This document shows positions 32,365-41,692 of a DNA stretch of 50,908 nt, piece after piece. Origin of the DNA: Lachnospiraceae bacterium (GTDB lineage Bacteria; Bacillota; Clostridia; Lachnospirales; Lachnospiraceae). The notes beneath the pieces were generated by a model that saw only the letters and a list, made by a program, of their open reading frames with translations, did not search any database and was not told where the DNA came from. Where the stretch lies: positions 1 to 50,908 of the forward strand of contig JAFXXN010000049.1 in the NCBI GenBank assembly GCA_017542245.1. Reading direction: 5' to 3'. The position numbers and the translations under genes are program-made. Position 1 is the stretch's first letter; every line of letters begins with the position of its first letter.

Positions 32365-32880
32365 ATGAGAGTAACAATAGAAACAGAAAGACTGATATTA
32401 AGACCTATAGTAGCGGATGATTACGAAGCAGCATTTAAGTGGTGCGGTGATCCCAAGGTAAACAAATATATGATCTATCCCCTTTACCATAAAGCGGAAG
32501 ATGTAAAAACATATCTTGAAAGCAGAGATCTGGACAATCCCGATAACTACGATCTGGGTTTTGTATTAAAGGAGACAGGGGAACTCATAGGACAGGGAGG
32601 TTTGGTTTATGTACCTGAAAAGGATGCATGGACGATCGGTTACAATATCCGTGCAGACCAGTGGGGACATGGATATGCGGTTGAAGCTATGGAAGGTATT
32701 ATAAAAGAAATTCAGAAAACCAGACCTGTCAAAGCTATCGTCGGTGAATTCGCAGAAGAAAACAACAAGAGCAGAAGAGTAATGGAAAAACTCGGTATGC
32801 ATTATGTAGGTGACCACGAATACGAGAAAATGGATAAGAGTGCAAAATTCAAATCGAAGTTATATCGCCGGGATTTTTGA
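32365..32880 (+). CDS. GNAT-family N-acetyltransferase, RimJ/RimL type
   Basis: 171 residues. The opening TIETERLILRPIVADDYEAA is the classic start of RimJ/RimL-like acetyltransferases. The acetyl-CoA site is around IGYNIRADQWGHGYAVEAME, and the C-terminal KSRRVMEKLGMHYVG segment is characteristic. It probably acetylates a protein N-terminus or a small molecule. The ATG follows AGAGAGGACAATATA. It is close to the unknown gene upstream, and its stop codon lies 47 bases before the next start. Confidence 0.85.
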   Translation: MRVTIETERLILRPIVADDYEAAFKWCGDPKVNKYMIYPLYHKAEDVKTYLESRDLDNPDNYDLGFVLKETGELIGQGGLVYVPEKDAWTIGYNIRADQWGHGYAVEAMEGIIKEIQKTRPVKAIVGEFAEENNKSRRVMEKLGMHYVGDHEYEKMDKSAKFKSKLYRRDF

Positions 32881-32927
32881 TTCTCAAATATTTTCATAAT
32901 TTTTTTGAAATCATTGGTGGATTATAT

Positions 32928-33209
32928 ATGAATGCAGATATTGAAGTAAAATTTTATTTTAACGATAATAGAAAACCAATTGAAGGTTATAGACCTTCAC
33001 ATTTATTAGATGGTAAAAATTTAACAACTGGAGTTCATCATTATTATACAACGAAAGGTCCTGAAGCGAAAGGAACAATTGAGTTCATTGCTCCGGAATA
33101 TTTCCCTAAGTGTTTAACGGTTGGAAGTATAGTTGATATGTATGACGGAAGTAATAAAATTGGCTTTATAGAGATATTAAAAATATTCAATCCAATTTTA
33201 GAAAAATAA
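32928..33209 (+). CDS. Small EF-Tu-domain-like protein
   Basis: 93 residues. The order of segments (KFYFNDNRKPIEGYRPSHLL, GPEAKGTIEFIAPEYFPKCL, VGSIVDMYDGSNKIGFIEIL) resembles the C-terminal beta-barrel of elongation factor Tu, seen as stand-alone small proteins in Firmicutes. It lacks any GTPase domain, so it is not a translation factor. The ATG at 32928 follows TTGGTGGA and is preferred over an earlier in-frame start at 32877 that overlaps the previous gene. The codon use is more AT-rich than in the neighbours, which may indicate separate acquisition. Function unknown. Confidence 0.55.
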   Translation: MNADIEVKFYFNDNRKPIEGYRPSHLLDGKNLTTGVHHYYTTKGPEAKGTIEFIAPEYFPKCLTVGSIVDMYDGSNKIGFIEILKIFNPILEK

Positions 33210-33234
33210 TAAAATTAAAGGTGGTTTACCAAAT

Positions 33235-34287
33235 ATGAATTTAATAATTTTGATAGGTGCCGGCGCCGTCGGGAAAATGACGGTTGGCCAGGAACTGATG
33301 AAGATAACGGATTACAGGCTGTTTCATAATCATATGATGATAGAGCCTGTGATAGAGATATTCGGGAAATACGAGGGAGCAGTTGTTAATAAGCTGCGTG
33401 ACGATATATTTGATGCATTTATGAATACGAAGTATACAGGCATGATCTTTACTTATATGTGGGCATTTGACATTCAGTCAGACTGGGATTATGTGGATTA
33501 CCTTACAAAGAAATTCGAGGCAACCGGCGGAACGGTATACTATGTGGAGCTTGTGGCTGACAGGGTCGTCAGGATAGAAAGGAATAAAACTGAAAACAGA
33601 CTGAAAAACAAGGCTTCAAAGCGTGATATAGTCCTCTCTCAGGACAGGATGATAAGAGAAGAGACGAAGTATCGCCTGGTAAGTCTGGACGGAGAGATAA
33701 ATTTTAAAAACTATATAAAGATAGATAATACTAACATGGAACCGGCAGAAGTGGCAACTATGATAAAAAGGCATTTCAACCTTCCTAACGTTAGCAGTAC
33801 GGAGCTTATGGCACGCATAAAATTAGAGGAGGTCCGTGAGGATGAGATACCTCAGATGTACGAGATGCAGAAGGAAAGTTTTATGCCGCTCTACGAGAAA
33901 TATCATGATGAAGGCTCCCCTGCCATAGAGTCTATAGAGCGAGTGCGTGCCAGAGCCGCACGTCCAAATAGAAAATACTACTTTATAGTAAAGGACGGAG
34001 CCCGTGTGGGAGCTATTAACATAGGACATAACGACCCGGATGAGAAGAAGGTGTCTTTCATCAGTCCGTTATTTATTCTCCCTAAGTACCAGAATCAGGG
34101 GATGGGATATGTAGCTATTAGGAAGGCATTTGAACTGTATCCGGAAGTAACTACCTGGAAGCTTGAAACCATTCTTCAAGAGCCGGCTAACTGCCATCTG
34201 TACGAGAAATGTGGCTTTATACGGGTTGGCGAAGAAAAAATTATAAATGATAATATGACACTTATAGATTATGTGCTGCAGCTGTAA
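33235..34287 (+). CDS. Fusion of P-loop kinase-like domain and GNAT acetyltransferase
   Basis: 350 residues. The N-terminal ~180 residues are a P-loop NTPase: MNLIILIGAGAVGKMTVGQE is a Walker A (GxxxxGKxT), and the HNHMMIEPV segment follows as in small-molecule kinase-like proteins (shikimate/gluconate kinase style). From about residue 195 a GNAT domain begins (IKLEEVREDEIPQMYEMQKE), with LFILPKYQNQGMGYVAIRKA as the acetyl-CoA site and CHLYEKCGFIRVGEE near the end. It may phosphorylate or bind one substrate and acetylate the same or another, as in bifunctional antibiotic-modifying enzymes, but no substrate is implied by sequence. The ATG is preceded by AAAGGTGG. Confidence 0.7.
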   Translation: MNLIILIGAGAVGKMTVGQELMKITDYRLFHNHMMIEPVIEIFGKYEGAVVNKLRDDIFDAFMNTKYTGMIFTYMWAFDIQSDWDYVDYLTKKFEATGGTVYYVELVADRVVRIERNKTENRLKNKASKRDIVLSQDRMIREETKYRLVSLDGEINFKNYIKIDNTNMEPAEVATMIKRHFNLPNVSSTELMARIKLEEVREDEIPQMYEMQKESFMPLYEKYHDEGSPAIESIERVRARAARPNRKYYFIVKDGARVGAINIGHNDPDEKKVSFISPLFILPKYQNQGMGYVAIRKAFELYPEVTTWKLETILQEPANCHLYEKCGFIRVGEEKIINDNMTLIDYVLQL

Positions 34288-34381
34288 GCCGTCCACCAAA
34301 AGGAAAGGGTGTCGTTAAAAATGATTGCTAGGAAGCAGTGAAGAAAGAAGATAAAAAAATGGTATAGAATAGGAGCATTAT

Positions 34382-34939
34382 ATGATAATAAAAGATATAG
34401 AGTTTACGTTAAAAGACGGAAGACATGCAATTATACGAAGCCCCAAAGATGAAGATATTCAGGGGATGCTTGATTACCTTTATATCTCGGCGGGAGAAAC
34501 AGAATTTATATTACGTTATCCCGAGGAGTGCGGCAAATATACTCCTGAAGGAGAAAAAGCTCTTTTTGAACGTATAAATGCCGCTGAAAACGAGGCGATG
34601 CTTGTATGTGTGGTAGAAGGTAAAGTAGCAGGCAACTGTCAGATTGTATGGAAGACCGGACTTAAGGTCAGACACAGAGCAAGTGTAGCGATAGCTCTAC
34701 TTAAGGAATTTTGGAACCAGGGTATCGGTACAAGACTATTTCAGGAAATGATCAGGATTGCAGAAGAGAATGAGAACATTACTCAAATGGAGCTGGAATT
34801 TATTGAAGGAAATACCCGTGCCAGAGCTCTCTATGAAAAAATGGGATTCAGGATAGCGGGAATAAAACCTAATGCGATCCGTTTGAAGGACGGAACCTAT
34901 CTGAATGAGTATTATATGATCAGAGAGATAAAGAGGTAA
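34382..34939 (+). CDS. GNAT-family N-acetyltransferase
   Basis: 185 residues. After an N-terminal strand (FTLKDGRHAIIRSPKDEDIQ) come VEGKVAGNCQIVWK, then the acetyl-CoA loop in IALLKEFWNQGIGTRLFQEM, and EGNTRARALYEKMGFRIAG. The sequence resembles the YhhY/spermidine-acetyltransferase-like group. The start ATG follows TAGGAGCATTAT. Only two bases separate it from the S51 peptidase gene, indicating one transcript. This is the fourth GNAT domain in about 3 kb. Confidence 0.85.
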   Translation: MIIKDIEFTLKDGRHAIIRSPKDEDIQGMLDYLYISAGETEFILRYPEECGKYTPEGEKALFERINAAENEAMLVCVVEGKVAGNCQIVWKTGLKVRHRASVAIALLKEFWNQGIGTRLFQEMIRIAEENENITQMELEFIEGNTRARALYEKMGFRIAGIKPNAIRLKDGTYLNEYYMIREIKR

Positions 34940-34941
34940 AT

Positions 34942-35679
34942 ATGAAAGCTATACTTACAAGCTATTTAGGCGGTTCTTACAAGGTGGATGGGAAGCGTCT
35001 GCCGGGAACGATACTCACGGCAAACGGATTCTGTAATCAGCTTAAAAAGATATGGCCTGAAAATGCAAGAGTTCTTATGATATGTGCAGGCCCTTTTGAA
35101 TTTGAAAAGAATGACGCTGTATTGTACTGTATTAAGGAAGCACTCCCGATGAGCGGGTTTTCGGTATCTTCTGTGGAGATGTGTGATGCAAGGTCTGAAT
35201 CAAAGGCAGATGACATAAGCAGGACGGACGTGATAATCCTTACAGGCGGACATGTTCCTACTCAGAATGCTTTTTTCAAAAAGATAGGATTAAAACAGAA
35301 GTTAAAAGGATATGAAGGAATCATGCTTGCGTGGAGCGCGGGTTCCATGAATTGTGCTGATACGGTATACGCGGCACCTGAGCTTGACGGTGAAGCTATA
35401 GATCCCGGTTTTAAACGCTGGATATCCGGACTCGGGATAACGAAAGTAAATATTTTCCCCCATTTTGAGATGCTGCGGGATGATGTCCTGGACGGACTAA
35501 GAGTGGTTGAAGACATAACATTTGCCGACAGTATGGGACATGAAATATTGGCGCTTAATGACGGAAGCTATATTGTTGTTGATGACGGTAAAGAAACGCT
35601 TTTCGGTGAAGCATACAGAATACTTGGTGGTAAAATGGAACTGATATGCAGTGACGGAGAGAGTATTATCTTGAAATAA
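34942..35679 (+). CDS. Peptidase S51 / dipeptidase E-like protein
   Basis: 245 residues. The fold is glutamine-amidotransferase-like: VIILTGGHVPTQNAFF is the glycine turn, and IMLAWSAGSMNCAD holds the nucleophile Ser in the AWSAGS elbow. KVNIFPHFEM supplies the likely His. S51 enzymes cut Asp-X dipeptides or act as cyanophycinases; this one is closest in style to dipeptidase E. It is cytoplasmic, and its start lies two bases after the GNAT stop. It ends three bases before inverted repeat copy 4. Confidence 0.8.
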   Translation: MKAILTSYLGGSYKVDGKRLPGTILTANGFCNQLKKIWPENARVLMICAGPFEFEKNDAVLYCIKEALPMSGFSVSSVEMCDARSESKADDISRTDVIILTGGHVPTQNAFFKKIGLKQKLKGYEGIMLAWSAGSMNCADTVYAAPELDGEAIDPGFKRWISGLGITKVNIFPHFEMLRDDVLDGLRVVEDITFADSMGHEILALNDGSYIVVDDGKETLFGEAYRILGGKMELICSDGESIILK

Positions 35680-35681
35680 AC

Positions 35682-35706
35682 CGATTTCAGAACCGTCCCG
35701 GTGATT
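35682..35706 (-). repeat. GGGACGGTTCT repeat, copy 4 (inverted)
   Basis: CGATTTCAGAACCGTCCC then GGTGATT, the same arrangement as copy 2 and inverted relative to copies 1 and 3. Confidence 0.65.
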
Positions 35707-35772
35707 AAAAGGCAGGATATATGAAAGTTCCGGATATGATCCTGACCTTGGCCGGAAAATAGGAGGTATCAG

Positions 35773-36372
35773 ATGAGTCAGATAGTTGAGAAAATGCGAC
35801 AGGAAATAATGGAGAGAAGTGCCCGATTTGAAGAGCAGACAAAAGGTACCAAGGATGAGTACAACATATACAGGGAACATATTCAATATGTTTACAAATA
35901 TGTGGTGCTGCTATCAAAGGATAAAAACGTTGATAAAGAAGTATTGGAATTATCGGCCCTTTTGCATGACATCTCCATGACTGATATAACACTGGACAGA
36001 AGCAGGCATAATGAATTCGGTGCAGATATTGCAGAACGGTTATTAAGGGAGAACGATTATCCGGAAGATAAAGTGCAACTTGTAAAAAAATGCATTTTAA
36101 ATCACAGTAAAAGAAGAAGTGAATACCGTACAACAGAGGAAGAACAGATACTGGTAGATGCTGACGGTTTATCTCATTTTGATGCTATAGAAAAGCTTTA
36201 TTCATTACCCCGCATGGTTATGGGATTAAACGAAGAAGACTCAGTACGTTTTGTACAGGATAAACTGACCGGAGATTATAATGAATTAAGCGATGATCTT
36301 AAATACCTGGTGAAAGAAAAATATGACAGAGTGATGGCTGCAAAGTGTTCGGATGACATAAAAAATATCTGA
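35773..36372 (+). CDS. HD-domain phosphohydrolase
   Basis: 199 residues. HD-superfamily metal ligands are visible: the first His in YREHIQYVYKYVV, the HD pair in ALLHDISMTD, a downstream His in CILNHSKRR, and an Asp in LVDADGLSHFDA. Such stand-alone HD proteins hydrolyse nucleotides or signalling molecules; the substrate is unknown. AGGAGG lies eight bases before the ATG. A GTG-rich ribosome region of the next gene begins right after its stop, suggesting an operon with the C_GCAxxG protein. Confidence 0.8.
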   Translation: MSQIVEKMRQEIMERSARFEEQTKGTKDEYNIYREHIQYVYKYVVLLSKDKNVDKEVLELSALLHDISMTDITLDRSRHNEFGADIAERLLRENDYPEDKVQLVKKCILNHSKRRSEYRTTEEEQILVDADGLSHFDAIEKLYSLPRMVMGLNEEDSVRFVQDKLTGDYNELSDDLKYLVKEKYDRVMAAKCSDDIKNI

Positions 36373-36389
36373 TAGAGGAGGTGAAGCTT

Positions 36390-36872
36390 ATGAGTACAAG
36401 GGAGGAGATTATCAGTGGTTTTTACACACATAAAGAAAAAGCATTACAATTATTTGCAGATAAATTTCATTGTTCTCAGGCAGTGCTTGCGGCATTCGCC
36501 GATGAATGCGGGATAACGGAAGAACAGGCATTAAAGCTTGGCGCCTGCTTTGGTTCCGGCATGCGAAAAGGAGAGGTGTGCGGTGCCTGTACGGGGGCAT
36601 TGATGGTGTTGGGGCTAAAATATGGCCAGACCGACAAGAAGGATTTGATAAGCAGGCAGCGTGCTAATGCAGTCAATGATGAAATGATGAAGAAGTTTGC
36701 TGAGAAAGGCGGCTCCTATATATGTAATGAATTACTAGGCTGCGATATAAGGACACCTGAAGGCGTACAATATGCAAGGGACAATAAGCTGTTCACTGAC
36801 TTCTGTCCCAAGATGGTAGCAAATGCAGTTGATATTTTGGAAGAAATATGCAAGAATGAGTCGGGGGGCTAA
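36390..36872 (+). CDS. C_GCAxxG_C_C family redox-type protein
   Basis: 160 residues. The family pattern of spaced cysteines is visible: FHCSQAVLAAF, LGACFGSGMRKGEVCGACTGALMVLG (blocks LGACFGSGMRKGE and VCGACTGALMVLG) and the late GCDIRTPEGV and FCPKMV. This family (DUF5836-like split Cys-rich proteins) is often beside redox or metal-related genes, but the biochemical role is not known. Start: the GTG at 36381 overlaps the ribosome site GAGGAGGTG, so the ATG at 36390, six bases after it, is preferred. It directly precedes the ABC exporter pair. Confidence 0.8.
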   Translation: MSTREEIISGFYTHKEKALQLFADKFHCSQAVLAAFADECGITEEQALKLGACFGSGMRKGEVCGACTGALMVLGLKYGQTDKKDLISRQRANAVNDEMMKKFAEKGGSYICNELLGCDIRTPEGVQYARDNKLFTDFCPKMVANAVDILEEICKNESGG

Positions 36873-36894
36873 GCCAAAAATCGAGAGAGTAATT

Positions 36895-38736
36895 ATGAAA
36901 GAAAACGAGAAAAAGAAAAAAGAAAAACTGTCCTTTGCCGCAACTATGAAAAACTCATGGTTTGCCATGAAGCTTGCTGCAGCAATCTGCCCGAGCTTCA
37001 TAGTGCATACTGTCATAATGTGGCTGATAGGACAGAGTGAGTGGGTATTCTTTGACGGAGTATTCATGAAGGTCATCGTAAATGATCTGTCTGAAGGCAG
37101 GGAGTTTAAGGATATATTGAGTTTCATCCTGATATGTGGCGTGATATTCTGCATCCTTGCCATATACACCGGATATGTGGATAATGTTGTTTATCCTTTA
37201 AAGACGAACAGGCTTTACGGTGGCATCTATAAAAAGCTCTACGCGAAGGCGAAAAATGTGGAGCTTTCCTGTTATGAGGATCCTGATTTTTACAACCGCT
37301 ATACAATGGCGATGGATGGAGCGGAGCAGAAGATCACTGCTGTCATCAGGGGAATGATTGGTGCTGTCATAGGTGCTGCGGCGTCCGTTTCAGTATTTTA
37401 TATGATGTATGAGATAGATCATTATGCTATGCTTTTCATCATTTCACCGCTGATCGGTAATTTCGTATTCGGAAATCTGAAAAATAAATATGACTATAAA
37501 AGATATAAGGAACAGGCGCCGAATGAGAAGGTCCTAAACTATGTCAGCCGTATGATGTATCTTCCCGACGGAGCCAAGGAAATAAGGCTTTCAAATGTAT
37601 TCTCTCTTATGAGAAAACAGTATGGGGATGCAACGGTAAACAACGTAAAGGTTGCAAATAAATACGCATTTAAAAATGCACATATGAACTTTTGGCGCAT
37701 CACGTTTACCTTTACCGTTATATTTGAAGGTGTGCTTCTTTATGCGATCTACAGAAACAGGGTGACCGGAAGCATTTCCTTAGCTGACCTTACCATCATG
37801 GCAAGTCTGATGGTTGCCATGACATGGATACTCATCAGGGTATTTGAGAATGTCATGGAAGTTCTTAAAAACGGCATGTATTTAAATAATCTCAAAGGAT
37901 TCCTTGAGTATGAAGAAAAGATACCGGAAGACTTTGAAGGCGAAATACCCGATGCCGACTTTAAGAGCTTGGAATTTAAAAATGTTTCCTTTTCCTATAA
38001 GGATAAGGAGATCATCCACAACCTTTCGTTTAAAGTAGATAAAGGTGAGATTGCGGCCCTGGTCGGACACAACGGTGCCGGAAAAACCACGATCATTAAG
38101 CTTATGTTGAGGCTGTATGATCCCGATTCAGGTATGATCCTGTATAACGGAAAGGACATAAAAACTTATAATCTAAAGGCCTACAGGGATATTTTTGCCA
38201 CCACCTTCCAGGATTTCAGACTCTTTGGAATGACGGTAAAAGAAAATGTCCTTATGGGAAGACATTATGAAAATGAGGATGAACTCGTAAAAGAAGCTCT
38301 GAAAAAGGCCGATGTCTTAGAAAGGATTGAGCAGCTTGATAAAGGCATCGATTCCGTGATGACAAGGGAATTTGATGATAAGGGCTGCGTGCTTTCGGGC
38401 GGTGAGAGCCAGAAGGTGGCTGTAGCCAGAACCTTTATTAAGGATGCGCCCATGAAGATATTTGATGAGCCTTCAAGTGCGCTTGACCCTATCGCCGAGT
38501 ATGAACTGTTTAACAGCATTATCGGTGAAGGACAGGATCACACCATGCTCTTTATATCTCACAGGCTTTCATCCGTAAAGAACTGCGACAAGGTCTTTAT
38601 GCTTGAAAAGGGAACCCTCATTGAAGAGGGAACTCACAAGGAACTGATGGAGAAGAACGGCAGTTATGCTGCCATGTATAAAAAACAGGCGATGAACTAC
38701 CTCGCAATAGAAAATGAAGAGGAGGTTATCGCGTAA
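36895..38736 (+). CDS. ABC exporter subunit 1 (fused TMD-NBD)
   Basis: 613 residues. The N-terminal ~330 residues hold about six membrane helices (for example FILICGVIFCILAIYTGYV). The NBD (about 365-605) shows Walker A GHNGAGKTT, Q-loop TTFQDFRLF, signature VLSGGESQKVAVAR, Walker B MKIFDEPSSALD and H-loop FISHRLSSV. The ATG at 36895 (MKENEKKKK) is chosen because GAGAGAG precedes it; an earlier in-frame start overlaps the previous gene. It overlaps the start of subunit 2 (TAATG), so the two are translationally coupled and probably form a heterodimer. The substrate is unknown; drug, lipid or peptide export is typical. Confidence 0.88.
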   Translation: MKENEKKKKEKLSFAATMKNSWFAMKLAAAICPSFIVHTVIMWLIGQSEWVFFDGVFMKVIVNDLSEGREFKDILSFILICGVIFCILAIYTGYVDNVVYPLKTNRLYGGIYKKLYAKAKNVELSCYEDPDFYNRYTMAMDGAEQKITAVIRGMIGAVIGAAASVSVFYMMYEIDHYAMLFIISPLIGNFVFGNLKNKYDYKRYKEQAPNEKVLNYVSRMMYLPDGAKEIRLSNVFSLMRKQYGDATVNNVKVANKYAFKNAHMNFWRITFTFTVIFEGVLLYAIYRNRVTGSISLADLTIMASLMVAMTWILIRVFENVMEVLKNGMYLNNLKGFLEYEEKIPEDFEGEIPDADFKSLEFKNVSFSYKDKEIIHNLSFKVDKGEIAALVGHNGAGKTTIIKLMLRLYDPDSGMILYNGKDIKTYNLKAYRDIFATTFQDFRLFGMTVKENVLMGRHYENEDELVKEALKKADVLERIEQLDKGIDSVMTREFDDKGCVLSGGESQKVAVARTFIKDAPMKIFDEPSSALDPIAEYELFNSIIGEGQDHTMLFISHRLSSVKNCDKVFMLEKGTLIEEGTHKELMEKNGSYAAMYKKQAMNYLAIENEEEVIA

Positions 38737-40568
38737 TGAAGTACATACCCAAAGAAGAAAGGAAAAAAACAAAGCAGTCTGTAAAAACAGTATTTTCCAA
38801 TAATTTTTACATGCTAAAACTCATCTTTTCTGCTTCACCTTCCTTTGTTTTATTTCAGGCAGCAGATGCGGTGAGAGGTCAATTATCTATTTTCTTCGAG
38901 CATACGGTGTTGATCGGTTATGTTCTCGAATCGGCGGAATTCGGTTATCCGTTTGCACGTGTTGCGGGAGTCATTTTGCTCCTCGCGGCATTGATCACAG
39001 TCGGAATGCTTTTTACGGTCTATCAAAGTGACTATGTGGTACCCCGTGAAAGACCCAAGGTACGCGAGAAGATCAAGATGAAGCTTTATGAAAAAGCAAG
39101 AGACATGGATCTTGAGTGCTATGACGATCCTGAGTTTTATAACAGTCAGGTGCTTGCCATTTCACAGATTGATGATCAGATCGAAAGAGTTATCAAGTTC
39201 GTGATCGATACTCTGAGCGGTCTTGCAGCCTTTATTTCGACAGCCATCTATTTCATTTACAAGGATAAGACTGCCATTTTATTTGCACTTGGTGCGTTTG
39301 TTTTCTCGATGATCTTTGAGCAGCTTTACAATAAGCAGAACTACCTTGCCAAAATCGAGAGTATACCTGCATCAAGAAAAAGAGACTATATTAAAAGGAT
39401 ATATTACCTTAATGATTATGCTAAGGAAATAAGATTAAATCCCGGTGTTTCGGATGTTTTAATGGAACGTTTTGAGGCTGCTAACGACGAAGTTTACGCT
39501 GTCGAAAAGAAATATGCCTTAAAGAAATGGTTCTTCGGATTCATGAGACGATATGTCTGCAACAGTTTTTTCGCGGATGTTTTGTTCATAGGATATCTTG
39601 TATATCAGGCAGCAGTACTCCAAAGTATTTCCTACAGTACTGTGGCTATCCTTTATGCCTCATTCGGAAGGCTTAAGAACAGTATGAGAGTATTCTCGGA
39701 GACTTATCCTTATGCCTGTGAGACAAGCTTATATGTGAATAAGATAAGAGAGTTCTTAAACTACGAGCCGAGGATCGTATCAAAGGAGAATCTCACACCG
39801 CTAAACAAAGCAAAAGAGATTGAGCTTGATAAGGTATCCTTTGCATATGGTACTAATCAGGATATGCTTATAAAGGACATGGACCTTCATATTAAGCCCG
39901 GTGAAAAGATAGCACTTGTAGGTTATAACGGCGCAGGGAAAACAACACTGGTTAAGCTTCTTATGAGGCTGTATGACACCAAAGACGGCTTGATAAAGGC
40001 AGATGGAAAGGATATCCGAGAATATGATGTAAAGAAGTACCGCGATACCATCGGTACGGTATTTCAGGATTTTCAGATATTTGCAGGGACGGTAAAAGAA
40101 AATGTAGTGCTGGATGTGGTCGATGACATTGAAGATGATGGTGTAAAAAAGGCACTTTCACAAAGCGGACTTATGGAGCGCATCGACAGGTTCAAGAAAG
40201 GTCTTAGTACGGATCTTACCACAGAGTTTTCCAAGGAAGGCGTAAACCTTTCCGGAGGTGAAAGCCAGAAGCTTGCGATATCAAGAGTGTTCTATAAGGA
40301 CGCGGGACTTATGATACTTGATGAACCTTCCAGTGCGCTTGATCCGATAGCGGAATATCAGCTGAATCATGCCATGCTTGAAGCGACCGGAGACAAAACG
40401 GTCATCTTCATATCGCACAGACTTTCAACTACCAGGATTGCCGACAGGATTATCATGCTCGAAAAAGGAAGCATCGTTGAGCAGGGAACACACGAGGAAC
40501 TGCTTTCTTTGAATGGAAAATATGCCCAAATGTGGAAAGTACAGGCAGGCGCCTATATCACAGTCTGA
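38736..40568 (+). CDS. ABC exporter subunit 2 (fused TMD-NBD)
   Basis: 610 residues with the same layout as subunit 1: about six membrane helices, then an NBD with Walker A GYNGAGKTT, Q-loop VFQDFQIF, signature NLSGGESQKLAISR, Walker B LMILDEPSSALD and H-loop FISHRLSTT. Both NBDs keep intact Walker B Glu and signature residues, so both ATP sites of the dimer look functional, unlike many heterodimers with one degenerate site. The start overlaps the previous stop by one base, and AGGAGG is seven bases upstream. The gene ends in a short convergent gap with the EamA gene; no clear terminator was seen. Confidence 0.88.
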   Translation: MKYIPKEERKKTKQSVKTVFSNNFYMLKLIFSASPSFVLFQAADAVRGQLSIFFEHTVLIGYVLESAEFGYPFARVAGVILLLAALITVGMLFTVYQSDYVVPRERPKVREKIKMKLYEKARDMDLECYDDPEFYNSQVLAISQIDDQIERVIKFVIDTLSGLAAFISTAIYFIYKDKTAILFALGAFVFSMIFEQLYNKQNYLAKIESIPASRKRDYIKRIYYLNDYAKEIRLNPGVSDVLMERFEAANDEVYAVEKKYALKKWFFGFMRRYVCNSFFADVLFIGYLVYQAAVLQSISYSTVAILYASFGRLKNSMRVFSETYPYACETSLYVNKIREFLNYEPRIVSKENLTPLNKAKEIELDKVSFAYGTNQDMLIKDMDLHIKPGEKIALVGYNGAGKTTLVKLLMRLYDTKDGLIKADGKDIREYDVKKYRDTIGTVFQDFQIFAGTVKENVVLDVVDDIEDDGVKKALSQSGLMERIDRFKKGLSTDLTTEFSKEGVNLSGGESQKLAISRVFYKDAGLMILDEPSSALDPIAEYQLNHAMLEATGDKTVIFISHRLSTTRIADRIIMLEKGSIVEQGTHEELLSLNGKYAQMWKVQAGAYITV

Positions 40569-40625
40569 TTTTGAATTAAATATTAAAATATAACGATTTT
40601 TAACTTAAGGGATAAATACGTTTGG

Positions 40626-41591
40626 TTAAAGAACCACAGAAACCACTATCCCGGCTACTATGACGCATGCACATATAAATTTGTGAAGTATCTTTTTCTC
40701 GTGGAAGATTAATTTACCTGCAATTATGGTAACAAAGCAGCATGATTGTTTTATGAGCGTCATGACAGTGACTTTACTGTCAGGGTCTGCATTCGCTATA
40801 AAGAGGCATCTGTCTGCGATAACGAAAAGAATAGCAAGCAGCCAAATCCAGTAATTTTTTAGTGCAGATTTAAGGTTAAATACAGAATTGTTCGAAAACT
40901 TACTTGATTTTTGTTCTGCAGACGCAGACTTGTTATTTGAAGATATAGTTGATGAAGATGGGACGTTTTTCCTTCTCTTGATAATAAGTGTTACAACAAC
41001 ATAAAGACTGTAATAAATAACCAGAAACAGCATATACCAGAACTGGAGATGTCCGTCAGATATGGGAGTATAGGTCATTAGAACTTTGTCCAGGATACCG
41101 GACACAGAGTTCAGCATACAGGATAAAAACAGAAGGAATACATGGATGGCAGGGATATTCTTGTCATCTTTTTTTTCAATCTTTTTATGGGGGACGGCTT
41201 TTAAAAGAAGAAGTCCCAATGCTACTAAGAAAAGCCCGAGCAACTGACCGGTTCCTAGTGTTTCTTTCATGACAAGTACACCAAAAAGTGTGGCAAAAAG
41301 GACACGTGACAGGTCAAGGATACCATAGAGACTTATTGGGATAAATCGGATGGAATTAAAGCTGAATATCCAGGCAAGGAATATAGCTAGTGATTTTAAT
41401 GCAACTACTATAAGGGTGGAGAAGTTCTCATTAAAAGCACCACGGATTTCAGGTAGGACAAAAATGAATGACAGAAGTGTATACAGAAAAAGAACCTCAA
41501 GCGTTGTGTTTTTTTCCAAAGCTTTTTTCTTTAATACTTCCCGCATGCCTTTGATAAGTCCGTAAGCTAGAACCAATAATACCCAAGTCAT
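40626..41591 (-). CDS. EamA/DMT-family membrane transporter
   Basis: 321 residues from the chosen start, with about ten membrane helices in two EamA-like halves. The first half starts TWVLLVLAYGLIKGMREVLK; a long Ser/Lys/Asn-rich cytoplasmic loop (around SSSTISSNNKSASAEQ) separates the halves. Members export amino acids, nucleosides or other small metabolites; the substrate is unknown. Start: on the minus strand, AAAGAGG lies about eight bases before the ATG at 41591, whereas the open frame to 41651 lacks a ribosome site. It is the only minus-strand gene in the last 26 kb. Confidence 0.8.
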   Translation of the reverse strand: MTWVLLVLAYGLIKGMREVLKKKALEKNTTLEVLFLYTLLSFIFVLPEIRGAFNENFSTLIVVALKSLAIFLAWIFSFNSIRFIPISLYGILDLSRVLFATLFGVLVMKETLGTGQLLGLFLVALGLLLLKAVPHKKIEKKDDKNIPAIHVFLLFLSCMLNSVSGILDKVLMTYTPISDGHLQFWYMLFLVIYYSLYVVVTLIIKRRKNVPSSSTISSNNKSASAEQKSSKFSNNSVFNLKSALKNYWIWLLAILFVIADRCLFIANADPDSKVTVMTLIKQSCCFVTIIAGKLIFHEKKILHKFICACVIVAGIVVSVVL

Positions 41592-41692
41592 ATCAATTAA
41601 CCTCTTTTCATAAACCCATGAGATTTTATAACAAAGTGAAATAAAAATCAAGTAAAAAATGTCGGGATGATGTTCAAAAGCTTTGTGAATTA

